This document shows, in pieces, positions 1 to 6,015 of a stretch of 9,360 nt of DNA. Every line of letters begins with the position of its first letter. The stretch's first letter is position 1. A model generated the notes under the pieces. That model was not told the DNA's origin, made no database searches, and saw only the letters and a program-made list of their open reading frames with translations. Origin of the DNA: Xanthobacteraceae bacterium (GTDB lineage Bacteria > Pseudomonadota > Alphaproteobacteria > Rhizobiales > Xanthobacteraceae); assembly GCA_030040825.1 (NCBI GenBank), contig JASHSY010000393.1, positions 1 to 9,360 on the forward strand. The letters are read 5' to 3'. The translations under genes and the position numbers were made by a program.

Positions 1-633
1 ATCGCGCTTGCCGTCGCCGTCGAAATCGACGCCGTATTGGTTGTACTCCGACGGCATCATCTGCGTTTGGCCGAGCTCGCCCGCCCATGAACCGATCATC
101 TCGTCGGGCACCAGATCGCCGCGATCGATCAGGCGGAGTGCATCGAGCAGCTGGGCGCGGAACCGGTCGCTGCGCCGGCAATCGTAAGCCAGCGAGGCGA
201 TGGCGGAGAGTGAATGATATTTGCCCATGTTGGCGCCGAAATCGCTCTCCAGCGCCCAGAACGATACGATCACCGGGGCGGGCACGCCGAATTGCTGCTC
301 GATGCGCGCAAAGGTCGCGGCATGCGTCTTGATCAGTTGTTGGCCGCGTTGAATGCGGTAAGCGGCCGCCATGCGGCCGGCAAATTCCAAGAAGGTTTGG
401 CTGAAGACGCGCTGGCCGCGGTCGATGTTGACGATTTTCTGGTCGTAGGTGAGTGACGGCGAGGCGGCGGCGATCGCGCGCTGCGAGATTCCCTGCGCCG
501 CCGCTTCGCGTTCGAATGCGGCAAGCCAGGATGCGTAGTTTCCGCCGGTGCGGCACGGTGCAGCCTGCGTTTGCGCGACATGAGTCATCACCATGCATCC
601 CGCCAACGCAGCCGCGCCGAGCCATCCTCGCAT
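1..633 (-). CDS. Lytic murein transglycosylase, MltB-type (partial, C-terminal part beyond window)
   Basis: Cuts the beta-1,4 link between MurNAc and GlcNAc in peptidoglycan, leaving 1,6-anhydro ends; acts in the periplasm. I translated the minus strand from the ATG at 633; 211 codons stay open to the left edge, so the C-terminal part (often a peptidoglycan-binding domain in this family) is not seen. Residues 4-16 form a hydrophobic leader, with a possible signal peptidase I site after TQA (residue 24). The core reads FGVPAPVIVSFWALESDFG at about 115-133, where E129 is the expected catalytic glutamate. GSWAGELGQTQMMPSEY (181-197) and DFDGDGKRD (203-211) are typical of the MltB/SLT_2 family. 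A GAGGAG ribosome site at 641-646, 7 nt upstream, fixes the start. It lies 11 nt after the deacetylase stop, so the two are probably co-transcribed. LAGC at residues 10-13 could alternatively be a lipobox. Confidence 0.9.
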   Translation of the reverse strand, partial: MRGWLGAAALAGCMVMTHVAQTQAAPCRTGGNYASWLAAFEREAAAQGISQRAIAAASPSLTYDQKIVNIDRGQRVFSQTFLEFAGRMAAAYRIQRGQQLIKTHAATFARIEQQFGVPAPVIVSFWALESDFGANMGKYHSLSAIASLAYDCRRSDRFRAQLLDALRLIDRGDLVPDEMIGSWAGELGQTQMMPSEYNQYGVDFDGDGKRD

Positions 634-644
634 TACCTCGCTCC

Positions 645-1535
645 TCACAATGCCACCGCGCCTGATTTCAAATACCAATCGAGGATTTCTTCGCCGGTCC
701 AATACACCACGCCATCGAAGCGGTGCGCGTAGTCATAGATTTGTTCGAGATATTTGATTCGGTGCGGTTGGCCGCTGATATAGGGATGGATGGCAAGGGC
801 AAGAATCTTGGCGCGCTTCTCACCCTCGGCATACAAACGGTCAAACTGGTCGATGACGCGGCGCGATAGATATTCGCTTTCGTGGTGCTGGATGATCATC
901 ATCGGAATATCATTGAGCTCGACCGTGTAGGGCAACGTCAACAACGGGCCGGCCGCGGTGCGGATCATGGTCGGTTCGTCGTCATAGACCCAGTCGCCGA
1001 TGTACTTGACGCCCGCACCGGCAAGGATTTCCGGCGTGTCGTAGGTTTCCGTCAGCCCCGGACCGAGCCAGCCGAGCGGACGCTTGCCGTTGAAACGCTC
1101 AATGATGTCGAGCGAGCGCATCACCATCGCTCTTTGATCGGGCTCGGCGTGGATCGGTCCTTGTTCATAGGAGTGGCCCATGAATTCCCAGCGTTGCGCG
1201 CGTGCCTCCTCGGCGACGCGCGGATAGTCCTCGCAAACCCGCGCGTTGAGCGCGAGCGTCGGCTGGATGTTCAGCCGTTTGAACAAGTCAAAAAAGCGCC
1301 AGACGCCGACGCGCATGCCGTATTCGTGCCAACTCCAGTTCGGCACGTCGGGAAGTTGTGCCTGTCCGGTGGGCGCGGCCAGCACCTGGCGCGCCATCGG
1401 CTTGCGGATATCCCAGACCTCGAGATTGACGATGGTCCAAAACACCAACCGCGTTCCGCCCGGCAGCTTGAGCGGCGGCCGGTCGACAATGGCCGAATAG
1501 TCACAGCGCTCGCGCGGCAGCATTGCGTTAGCCAT
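645..1535 (-). CDS. Polysaccharide deacetylase family protein (PuuE-like, atypical active site)
   Basis: A 296-residue protein of the NodB/polysaccharide deacetylase fold, most like the PuuE-type branch that includes non-metal allantoinases and many uncharacterised proteins; the substrate is unknown. Visible blocks: VFWTIVNLEVWD (31-42) at the usual motif 1 position, FMGHSYEQGP (118-127) at motif 2, GWLGPGLTETYDTPE (155-169) as the family's G-P-G segment, DWVYDDEP (181-188), and LALAIHPYISGQPHR (245-259) with H250 in the late-histidine motif. The canonical TFDDG metal motif is absent. No signal peptide is seen, so it is probably cytoplasmic. I chose the ATG at 1535 because GAGGAG (1543-1548) lies 7 nt upstream; an in-frame ATG at 1571 would add 12 residues but has weaker support. 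It heads a minus-strand pair with the transglycosylase and is divergent from egtB. Confidence 0.85.
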   Translation of the reverse strand: MANAMLPRERCDYSAIVDRPPLKLPGGTRLVFWTIVNLEVWDIRKPMARQVLAAPTGQAQLPDVPNWSWHEYGMRVGVWRFFDLFKRLNIQPTLALNARVCEDYPRVAEEARAQRWEFMGHSYEQGPIHAEPDQRAMVMRSLDIIERFNGKRPLGWLGPGLTETYDTPEILAGAGVKYIGDWVYDDEPTMIRTAAGPLLTLPYTVELNDIPMMIIQHHESEYLSRRVIDQFDRLYAEGEKRAKILALAIHPYISGQPHRIKYLEQIYDYAHRFDGVVYWTGEEILDWYLKSGAVAL

Positions 1536-1571
1536 CTCCGAACTCCTCACGGCGATCTTATTGCGCCTCAA

Positions 1572-1599
1572 GCGGTAAGTGGTTTCGCGGCAACGTCAA
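1572..1599 (-). promoter_or_regulatory. Candidate promoter for the deacetylase-transglycosylase operon
   Basis: Reading the minus strand, TTGACG (1599-1594) matches the -35 consensus at five of six bases. After 16 nt comes TACCGC (1577-1572), a weak -10. The deacetylase ATG lies about 36 nt downstream of the -10. The same TTGACG-N16-TACC layout occurs before egtB on the other strand. The weak -10 keeps confidence low. Confidence 0.35.
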
Positions 1600-1720
1600 T
1601 AGCTTGGCGGCAAATTCTTATGCGCGATCACATCCACGTTAGCGCGAACCCTTGGCATTGCGACGCCCGTATGGATAGGTATGGAACTATACCCAGGTGG
1701 GCTTATTTAGCTTCCTGCCA

Positions 1721-1748
1721 TTGACGTTGACCTATTCGCAAATACCTG
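1721..1748 (+). promoter_or_regulatory. Candidate promoter for the egtB operon
   Basis: TTGACG (1721-1726), 16 nt, then TACCTG (1743-1748). The -35 is good and the -10 poor. A start near 1755 would give a very short leader of about 15 nt before the egtB ATG at 1770, which fits the lack of a clear Shine-Dalgarno sequence there. TTGACC follows immediately as a second -35-like hexamer. Confidence 0.35.
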
Positions 1749-1769
1749 CCGTCTTCCGGGCCCTTATCA

Positions 1770-3026
1770 ATGTCACGCCCTGCCGTTCGATTGAACGAAA
1801 CACGCGCCGGTCAAGCGGTGCCGGCAGAGCTGCGGGATTCCCCCCGATTCTGGTTGGAGGCGTTTGGCGCCGTCCGCGCTGAGACCGAACGCCGCGCCGC
1901 GCCGCTTTCGGCTGAGGATCAGGCGGTGCAGTCGATGCCGGAGGCAAGCCCGGTAAAATGGCATCGCGCGCACGTCACCTGGTTTTTCGAGCAATTTTTG
2001 TTGAAGCCGTTTACGCCGGACTATCGGGCCTTCGACGAGCGTTTCGCATTTCTGTTCAACTCTTATTACGTCGCGATCGGCCCACGCCAGGCGCGGCCGC
2101 AGCGCGGACTTATCACCCGCCCCGGCGTACCTGAAACCGCAGCCTATCGCGCGCATGTCGACGCTGCCGTAACGACGCTGATCGAGACAACGCGAAACGG
2201 CGAACAGGTTTTCCCCATCGTCGAGATCGGTCTCAATCACGAGCAGCAGCACCAAGAGTTGATGCTGACCGATCTACTGCACGCCTTTGCGCAGAACGCT
2301 ACGAACCCGATCTATGATGCGAATTGGCAGTGGCCGCAGGGAACAAAGAGTACGTATCCCGCTGCCAGGCCGGACGCGGTCGTTGCCGGCATTCACATGA
2401 TCGGCCGTCACGAGCCAGGCTTTTCATTCGACAATGAACGCCCTGCGCATCAGGCGCTGTTGCAGCCGGTGCGGGTGAAACGCTCGCTGGTTACCAACGG
2501 CGAATGGCTCGAATTCATGGCCGACGGCGGTTACGCAACACCGGGCCTTTGGTTATCGGACGGCTGGGCCACGGTGGAGACGCAAGGCTGGGAAGCACCG
2601 GGCTACTGGCGTCTGATCGATGGCGCCTGGTTCTCGATGACGCTCGGCGGTCTGCGCCCGGTCGATCCTGCGCTGCCGGTCTGTCATGTCAGCTATTACG
2701 AGGCCGACGCGTTCGCGCGCTGGTCCGGCAAGCACTTGCCGAGCGAGGCCGAGTGGGAGGCCGCCGCCCGGATGGGTGCGCTCGACGATGCGTTCGGCAG
2801 CGTCTGGCAATGGACGCGAAGCGCATATTCGCCTTACCCCGGCTATGTGGCGGAGTCGGGCGCCCTTGGCGAATATAACGGCAAGTTCATGGTCAATCAG
2901 ATGGTGCTGCGCGGATCGTCGCTGGCGACACCCGCCGGCCATTCGCGCGAGAGCTACCGTAATTTCTTCTACCCCTCGGCGCGCTGGCAGTTCAGCGGCG
3001 TGCGTCTGGCCGAATTCGAACATTGA
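1770..3026 (+). CDS. egtB: Ergothioneine biosynthesis sulfoxide synthase EgtB
   Basis: Non-haem iron enzyme of the cytoplasm that uses O2 to form a C-S bond between hercynine (trimethylhistidine) and a thiol donor, giving a sulfoxide on the way to ergothioneine. The N-terminal DinB-like domain has KWHRAHVTWFFE (63-74; H68 probable iron ligand) and NHEQQHQEL (156-164; H157 and H161), completing the three-histidine site. FNSYYVAIGPRQ (96-107) carries the Tyr-Tyr pair Y99-Y100. The C-terminal FGE-sulfatase-like domain has GGIHMIG-type strands near 207-212, HLPSEAEWEAAA (322-333), FGSVWQWTRSAYSPYPGY (342-359) and SYRNFFYPSARWQFSGVRLA (395-414). The 418-residue length is normal. ATG 1770 is the first start after an in-frame TGA at 1728; no good ribosome site precedes it. 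egtD follows after 33 nt. Confidence 0.96.
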   Translation: MSRPAVRLNETRAGQAVPAELRDSPRFWLEAFGAVRAETERRAAPLSAEDQAVQSMPEASPVKWHRAHVTWFFEQFLLKPFTPDYRAFDERFAFLFNSYYVAIGPRQARPQRGLITRPGVPETAAYRAHVDAAVTTLIETTRNGEQVFPIVEIGLNHEQQHQELMLTDLLHAFAQNATNPIYDANWQWPQGTKSTYPAARPDAVVAGIHMIGRHEPGFSFDNERPAHQALLQPVRVKRSLVTNGEWLEFMADGGYATPGLWLSDGWATVETQGWEAPGYWRLIDGAWFSMTLGGLRPVDPALPVCHVSYYEADAFARWSGKHLPSEAEWEAAARMGALDDAFGSVWQWTRSAYSPYPGYVAESGALGEYNGKFMVNQMVLRGSSLATPAGHSRESYRNFFYPSARWQFSGVRLAEFEH

Positions 3027-3059
3027 GCAGCGTCGAACGGTCCCGCCAAGAAAACCGCC

Positions 3060-4031
3060 ATGAACATTCAAACCGTTTTCCGCGCCCCGCCGGCACAATC
3101 GCTCGATAAAGCCAGCGAATTTGCCGCCGACGTCATTGCGGGCCTGACCAATAAACCGAAATCGCTGCCGCCGAAATACTTCTACGACCATGCCGGATCG
3201 GCGCTGTTCGATCGCATCACCGGGCTGCCGGAATACTACCCGACCCGCAGCGAGCTTGGGCTTCTGCAGAAGCATTCGGTTGAAATGGTTTCGCTGTTGC
3301 CGCCGGCTGCCGCACTGATCGAGTTCGGCAGCGGATCAAGCCGCAAGGCACGCATTCTTCTCGGCGTCGCGGCGAACATCGAGGCTTACGTACCGATCGA
3401 CATTTCCGGAGACTTCCTGCGCGAAGATGCAGCCAAGCTTCACCGCGATTTTCCGCATTTAGCAATTTATCCGGTAGCCGCCGACTTCACCGTCACGACC
3501 GACCTGCCGGCCGAGGTCGCCAATATGCCGCACGGCGGTTTTTTCCCCGGCTCGACGATCGGCAATTTCGAGCTGCATGAGGCGGCGGCGTTTCTGCGGC
3601 GGGCCGGGCGCGTGCTGGGCCCCGGCGGCGTGTTGATCGTCGGAGTCGATCTCGCCAAGGCGCCGGACATCCTCTACCGCGCCTATAACGACGCAGCCGG
3701 CGTCACCGCCAAATTCAATCTCAATCTTCTTGCGCGGATCAATCGCGAGCTGGGCGCCGACTTCAATCTGGCCGCTTTCGAGCATCATGCTTGCTATAAT
3801 ATCGATAAGAGCCGCATCGAGATGTATCTGGCCAGCACCAAGCGACAAAAAGTGCGTATCGGCGAAGTGACAATCGACTTCCGTGCGGGCGAAACCATCC
3901 ACACCGAGAATAGCTATAAATACTCTATCGAGTCGTTCCAGGCGCTGGCGCGTGGCAGCGGTTACGCGCCGCTCAAGGCATGGACCGACGGGCTGTTCAG
4001 CGTGCACGCGCTGCGCAACGCCGCCGATTAG
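3060..4031 (+). CDS. egtD: L-histidine N(alpha)-methyltransferase EgtD
   Basis: Transfers three methyl groups from S-adenosylmethionine to the alpha-amino group of histidine, making hercynine, the substrate of EgtB; cytoplasmic. The 323-residue length matches the family. Motifs: KYFYDHAGSALFD (39-51), LPEYYPTR (56-63), IEFGSGSSRKARIL (87-100; SAM-binding glycine-rich loop), YVPIDIS (110-116; acidic end of the second strand), FFPGSTIGNF (161-170; N169 likely contacts the substrate amino group) and ETIHTENSYKYS (278-289; E283 and S285 expected to hold the histidine imidazole). The ribosome site is weak (AAGAAA about 8 nt before ATG). It sits 33 nt after egtB, so the pair is presumably one transcript. 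The gene order egtB-egtD is common in proteobacteria. Confidence 0.96.
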   Translation: MNIQTVFRAPPAQSLDKASEFAADVIAGLTNKPKSLPPKYFYDHAGSALFDRITGLPEYYPTRSELGLLQKHSVEMVSLLPPAAALIEFGSGSSRKARILLGVAANIEAYVPIDISGDFLREDAAKLHRDFPHLAIYPVAADFTVTTDLPAEVANMPHGGFFPGSTIGNFELHEAAAFLRRAGRVLGPGGVLIVGVDLAKAPDILYRAYNDAAGVTAKFNLNLLARINRELGADFNLAAFEHHACYNIDKSRIEMYLASTKRQKVRIGEVTIDFRAGETIHTENSYKYSIESFQALARGSGYAPLKAWTDGLFSVHALRNAAD

Positions 4032-4036
4032 TCGCG

Positions 4037-4071
4037 CAGCTTACTGAAGCTGAACTTGAGCTATACTTTTT
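4037..4071 (+). repeat. Short hairpin after egtD followed by a T run
   Basis: CAGCTT (4037-4042), loop ACTG, AAGCTG (4047-4052) is a perfect 6-bp inverted repeat just after the egtD stop. Five Ts occur at 4067-4071, 14 nt beyond the stem, too far for a standard intrinsic terminator. It may be a processing or attenuation structure, or chance. Confidence 0.3.
4041..4067 (+). promoter_or_regulatory. Weak candidate promoter before the ATP-grasp-like gene
   Basis: TATACT (4062-4067) is a good -10 hexamer in an AT-rich patch; TTACTG (4041-4046) lies 15 nt upstream as a poor, closely spaced -35. If used, it would let the third gene be expressed apart from egtBD. It overlaps the hairpin noted in the same gap. 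Confidence 0.25.
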
Positions 4072-4099
4072 GGCCATGTCGATTCTCATGCCGTGAATT

Positions 4100-5011
4100 A
4101 TGCCGCTCTACGAAGCCGATCCATGGCGTCAGCAGTATTTTGTGGGAATCGAGACGGCAGCGAACATCACCACCGAAGATGGCGACGCATGGACTTGGTA
4201 CCCGGAGCAGCGGTGGGTCTATGACAAGTTGAAGGTTGCGCTCAGTCAGGGCCTTGACGCCGGTCCGCACGGAACGCATCCGCCGCGTTTTCCGGTTTTT
4301 TCCAAGCCGATCACCAATCTCAAAGGCATGGGCGTTGGCAGCCGCGTCCTTGCCTCGGCGGCCGACTATGAGCGGCACGAGACCGCCGGCCATTTTTGGA
4401 TGACCTTGCTGGAAGGTCGCCATGTTTCGTCCGATCTCGCCGTTGTCGATGGCACGCCGCGCTGGTGGCGACATGTGACCGGCAAGCCGGCCGGCGAGGG
4501 CACCTTCGACTACTGGACGATCCATGCCGAACCCGACGCCAAGATTGAAAAATGCTGCGGCGCCTGGGTGAAGACGCACCTTGCCGGCTATACCGGCATG
4601 CTTAATCTCGAAACCATCGGCGGCGCCATCATCGAGGTGCATCTGCGTTTTACCGATCAGTGGCCTGACCTTTATGGCGGCGGCTGGGTCGATGCGATCG
4701 TCCGTCTCTATGAGACCGGCGTGTGGGAATTCGCTGACAGCGGCCGCCGTGGCGGCTACAGCGTGGTGCTGTTCGGACCGAACGGCGTGCACTATCGCCA
4801 CCCGCCGCCGGCGCTGATCGAATCGATCAAACAGATGCCGGGCATCTCCAGCGTGCAGATCACCTTTCATCAAGATTTGCCGCCTGAACAGCACGCGATG
4901 CCACCCGGTGGCTTCCGCCTTGCCGTCATCAACAGCTTCGATCTGACTGTAGCGCTTGAGGCGCGCGAACGGTTGGGACAATATTTCTTCAGCGCGGCGG
5001 TTCGCGGCTAA
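4100..5011 (+). CDS. Conserved hypothetical protein, probable divergent ATP-grasp enzyme
   Basis: I do not recognise a named family. The 303-residue protein reads like an ATP-grasp fold with a very short leading domain. VYDKLKVALSQGLDAGP (40-56) resembles the D-K helix before the fold. FPVFSKPITNLKGMGVGSRV (64-83) resembles the lysine strand and glycine loop that hold ATP (K69). HFWMTLLEGRHVSSDLAVVDG (98-118) resembles the E-x-G-x-E/S-D strands. LNLETIGGAIIEVHLRF (168-184) matches the metal-binding E-x-N-P-R region with H181 in place of Asn. GGFRLAVINSFDLTVALEA (270-288) resembles the closing subdomain. Such enzymes usually join a carboxylate to an amine or thiol using ATP. It has no signal peptide and no clear ribosome site. 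An in-frame TGA at 4094 makes ATG 4100 the first possible start. It follows egtD by 68 nt, so a role with ergothioneine is possible but unproven. Confidence 0.75.
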   Translation: MPLYEADPWRQQYFVGIETAANITTEDGDAWTWYPEQRWVYDKLKVALSQGLDAGPHGTHPPRFPVFSKPITNLKGMGVGSRVLASAADYERHETAGHFWMTLLEGRHVSSDLAVVDGTPRWWRHVTGKPAGEGTFDYWTIHAEPDAKIEKCCGAWVKTHLAGYTGMLNLETIGGAIIEVHLRFTDQWPDLYGGGWVDAIVRLYETGVWEFADSGRRGGYSVVLFGPNGVHYRHPPPALIESIKQMPGISSVQITFHQDLPPEQHAMPPGGFRLAVINSFDLTVALEARERLGQYFFSAAVRG

Positions 5012-5016
5012 GCCGC
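5004..5016 (+). repeat. Inverted repeat spanning the stop codon of the ATP-grasp-like gene
   Basis: GCGGC (5004-5008), TAA stop (5009-5011), GCCGC (5012-5016) form a short GC-rich stem with the stop codon in the loop. No T run follows, so it is not a standard terminator. It may be chance in GC-rich DNA. Confidence 0.25.
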
Positions 5017-5093
5017 CGGCCGGGAAATTGCAGCGCCCGCCATCGCCGCGCCATCGTTGAATGGTCGGTGCCGCGCCGGTCCTGTCGCTCGGC

Positions 5094-5100
5094 AAAGGAG
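5094..5100 (+). promoter_or_regulatory. Strong ribosome binding site that fixes the GTG start of the hydrolase
   Basis: AAAGGAG lies 6 nt before GTG 5107. An ATG at 5103 is closer but out of frame and meets a stop after ten codons. An in-frame ATG at 5068 has no ribosome site. GTG 5107 is therefore the best start. Confidence 0.8.
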
Positions 5101-5106
5101 CAATGC

Positions 5107-5901
5107 GTGAAGTTCAGCGATATTCGCTATGCTGATGGGGCGCGCGGCAAACTCGACGTTTATCGGCCGCGGGCCGCCGATGGCGCGCCTACCGTCGTCT
5201 TTTTCTATGGCGGACGATGGTCAAGCGGTAGCAAAGGGCTTTACCAAATTTTCGGTCGCACGCTGCGGGCGCGCGGTTATGCGGTGGTCATTCCCGACTA
5301 TCGGATCTATCCGCAGGTTCGGTTTCCCGCTTTCGTCGAGGATGGGGCTAAGGCGCTGCGCTGGACCCATGACAATATCGCCAAATACGGCGGCGACCCC
5401 CGCCGGCTGTTTGTGATGGGTCATTCGGCCGGCGCCCACATCGCTGCGATGCTTTCGCTCGATCCGCAATGGCTCAATCGCGTCGGGCTCGATGCCGGCC
5501 ACGATATCGCCGGCCTTATCGGCTTGGCGGGGCCTTACGATTTTCTGCCGCTCAAGGACCCTGATCTCATCGAGATTTTCGGCGGCGCCGATCGCGCGGA
5601 AACCCAGCCCATCACATTTGCACATGGGCGCAAGCCGCCAGCGCTGCTGGTGAGCGGCGATATGGACAAGGTTGTGCATCCGGGCAATTCGGTGCGGCTA
5701 GCCGAGCGGCTGCGGCAACGCGGCAACGACGCGACGGCTCTACTGTACCGGCGTTTCGGTCACATCACGGTACTCGCCGGCTACGCGCCGTTCCTGGGGA
5801 ACGTCCTCCCGGCGATGCGCGACCTCGATACGTTCGTCGCGCGCGTCGGCGCTGGAGCAGTGCCGCAGGCCGCAGTTCTCACCTTGCCGGCGAAAGCCTG
5901 A
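5107..5901 (+). CDS. Alpha/beta hydrolase (esterase/kynurenine formamidase-like)
   Basis: A 264-residue cytoplasmic serine hydrolase of the carboxylesterase/BD-FAE-like group; the natural ester or amide substrate is unknown. VVFFYGGRW (30-38) is the oxyanion-hole loop, with YGG where HGG is usual. VVIPDYRIYPQVRFPAFVED (60-79) is typical of the family. GHSAG (105-109) holds the nucleophile S107. LLVSGDMDKVV (180-190) gives the acid, probably D187. RFGHITVL (216-223) gives H219. GTG 5107 is chosen over ATG 5068 because of the AAAGGAG just upstream and because the protein then begins on the first predicted strand. It lies 95 nt after the ATP-grasp-like gene on the same strand and may belong to the egt transcript. 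No signal peptide. Confidence 0.88.
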   Translation: MKFSDIRYADGARGKLDVYRPRAADGAPTVVFFYGGRWSSGSKGLYQIFGRTLRARGYAVVIPDYRIYPQVRFPAFVEDGAKALRWTHDNIAKYGGDPRRLFVMGHSAGAHIAAMLSLDPQWLNRVGLDAGHDIAGLIGLAGPYDFLPLKDPDLIEIFGGADRAETQPITFAHGRKPPALLVSGDMDKVVHPGNSVRLAERLRQRGNDATALLYRRFGHITVLAGYAPFLGNVLPAMRDLDTFVARVGAGAVPQAAVLTLPAKA

Positions 5902-5946
5902 CGCTCCGTCTTGCGGACTTAGTATCGCCGAAGGCGTCGAGTAGCG

Positions 5947-5975
5947 TGGAACCGCATGGCGTCCCCCGTTATAGT
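5947..5975 (+). promoter_or_regulatory. Candidate promoter for the FAH-SBP-FMN reductase-SDR operon
   Basis: In the 114-nt gap after the hydrolase, TGGAAC (5947-5952), 17 nt, then TATAGT (5970-5975) fits a sigma-70-like layout with a weak -35 and a good -10. The same stretch contains GGAAC-N14-CGTT (5948-5970), which resembles the alphaproteobacterial EcfG general stress promoter but with a spacer about two bases too short. Confidence 0.35.
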
Positions 5976-6015
5976 CCCGGCGCGGTAACAACAAGTCCAG
6001 TCAAGGAAGCCAATC

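Larger units (their letters stand above)
1536..1769. promoter_or_regulatory. Divergent intergenic control region between deacetylase operon and egtB operon
   Basis: This is the longest non-coding stretch in the window and must carry promoters for both directions. It is less GC-rich than the flanking genes. It holds a perfect 10-bp inverted pair, ATTGACGTTG, reading minus at 1600-1591 and plus at 1720-1729, plus a tandem TATGGA pair at 1670-1675 and 1680-1685 and an inverted GGTAT/ATACC at 1678-1693. I see no tRNA, riboswitch or small gene in it. Confidence 0.7.

Noticed and set aside
1683..1707. EcfG stress promoter before egtB based on GGAAC at 1683
   Set aside because: No GTT half-site occurs at the required distance.
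882..1724. Long plus-strand open frame (280 codons) opposite the deacetylase gene
   Set aside because: It is the antisense shadow of a well-supported gene; its translation is rich in Arg/His and shows no domain pattern.
2553..3275. Minus-strand open frame spanning the egtB/egtD junction
   Set aside because: It covers parts of two clear genes and the gap between them, and has no recognisable domain.
4037..4071. Intrinsic terminator after egtD
   Set aside because: The 6-bp stem is separated from the five-T run by 14 nt and the stem is not GC-rich enough; kept only as a hairpin.
4061..5095. Long minus-strand open frame (344 codons) opposite the ATP-grasp-like gene
   Set aside because: The plus strand has ordered conserved-looking motifs and fits the operon; the minus frame has low-complexity composition typical of GC-rich antisense frames.
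5914..5926. Terminator after the alpha/beta hydrolase (TCCG...CGGA)
   Set aside because: Only a 4-bp stem with no T run.
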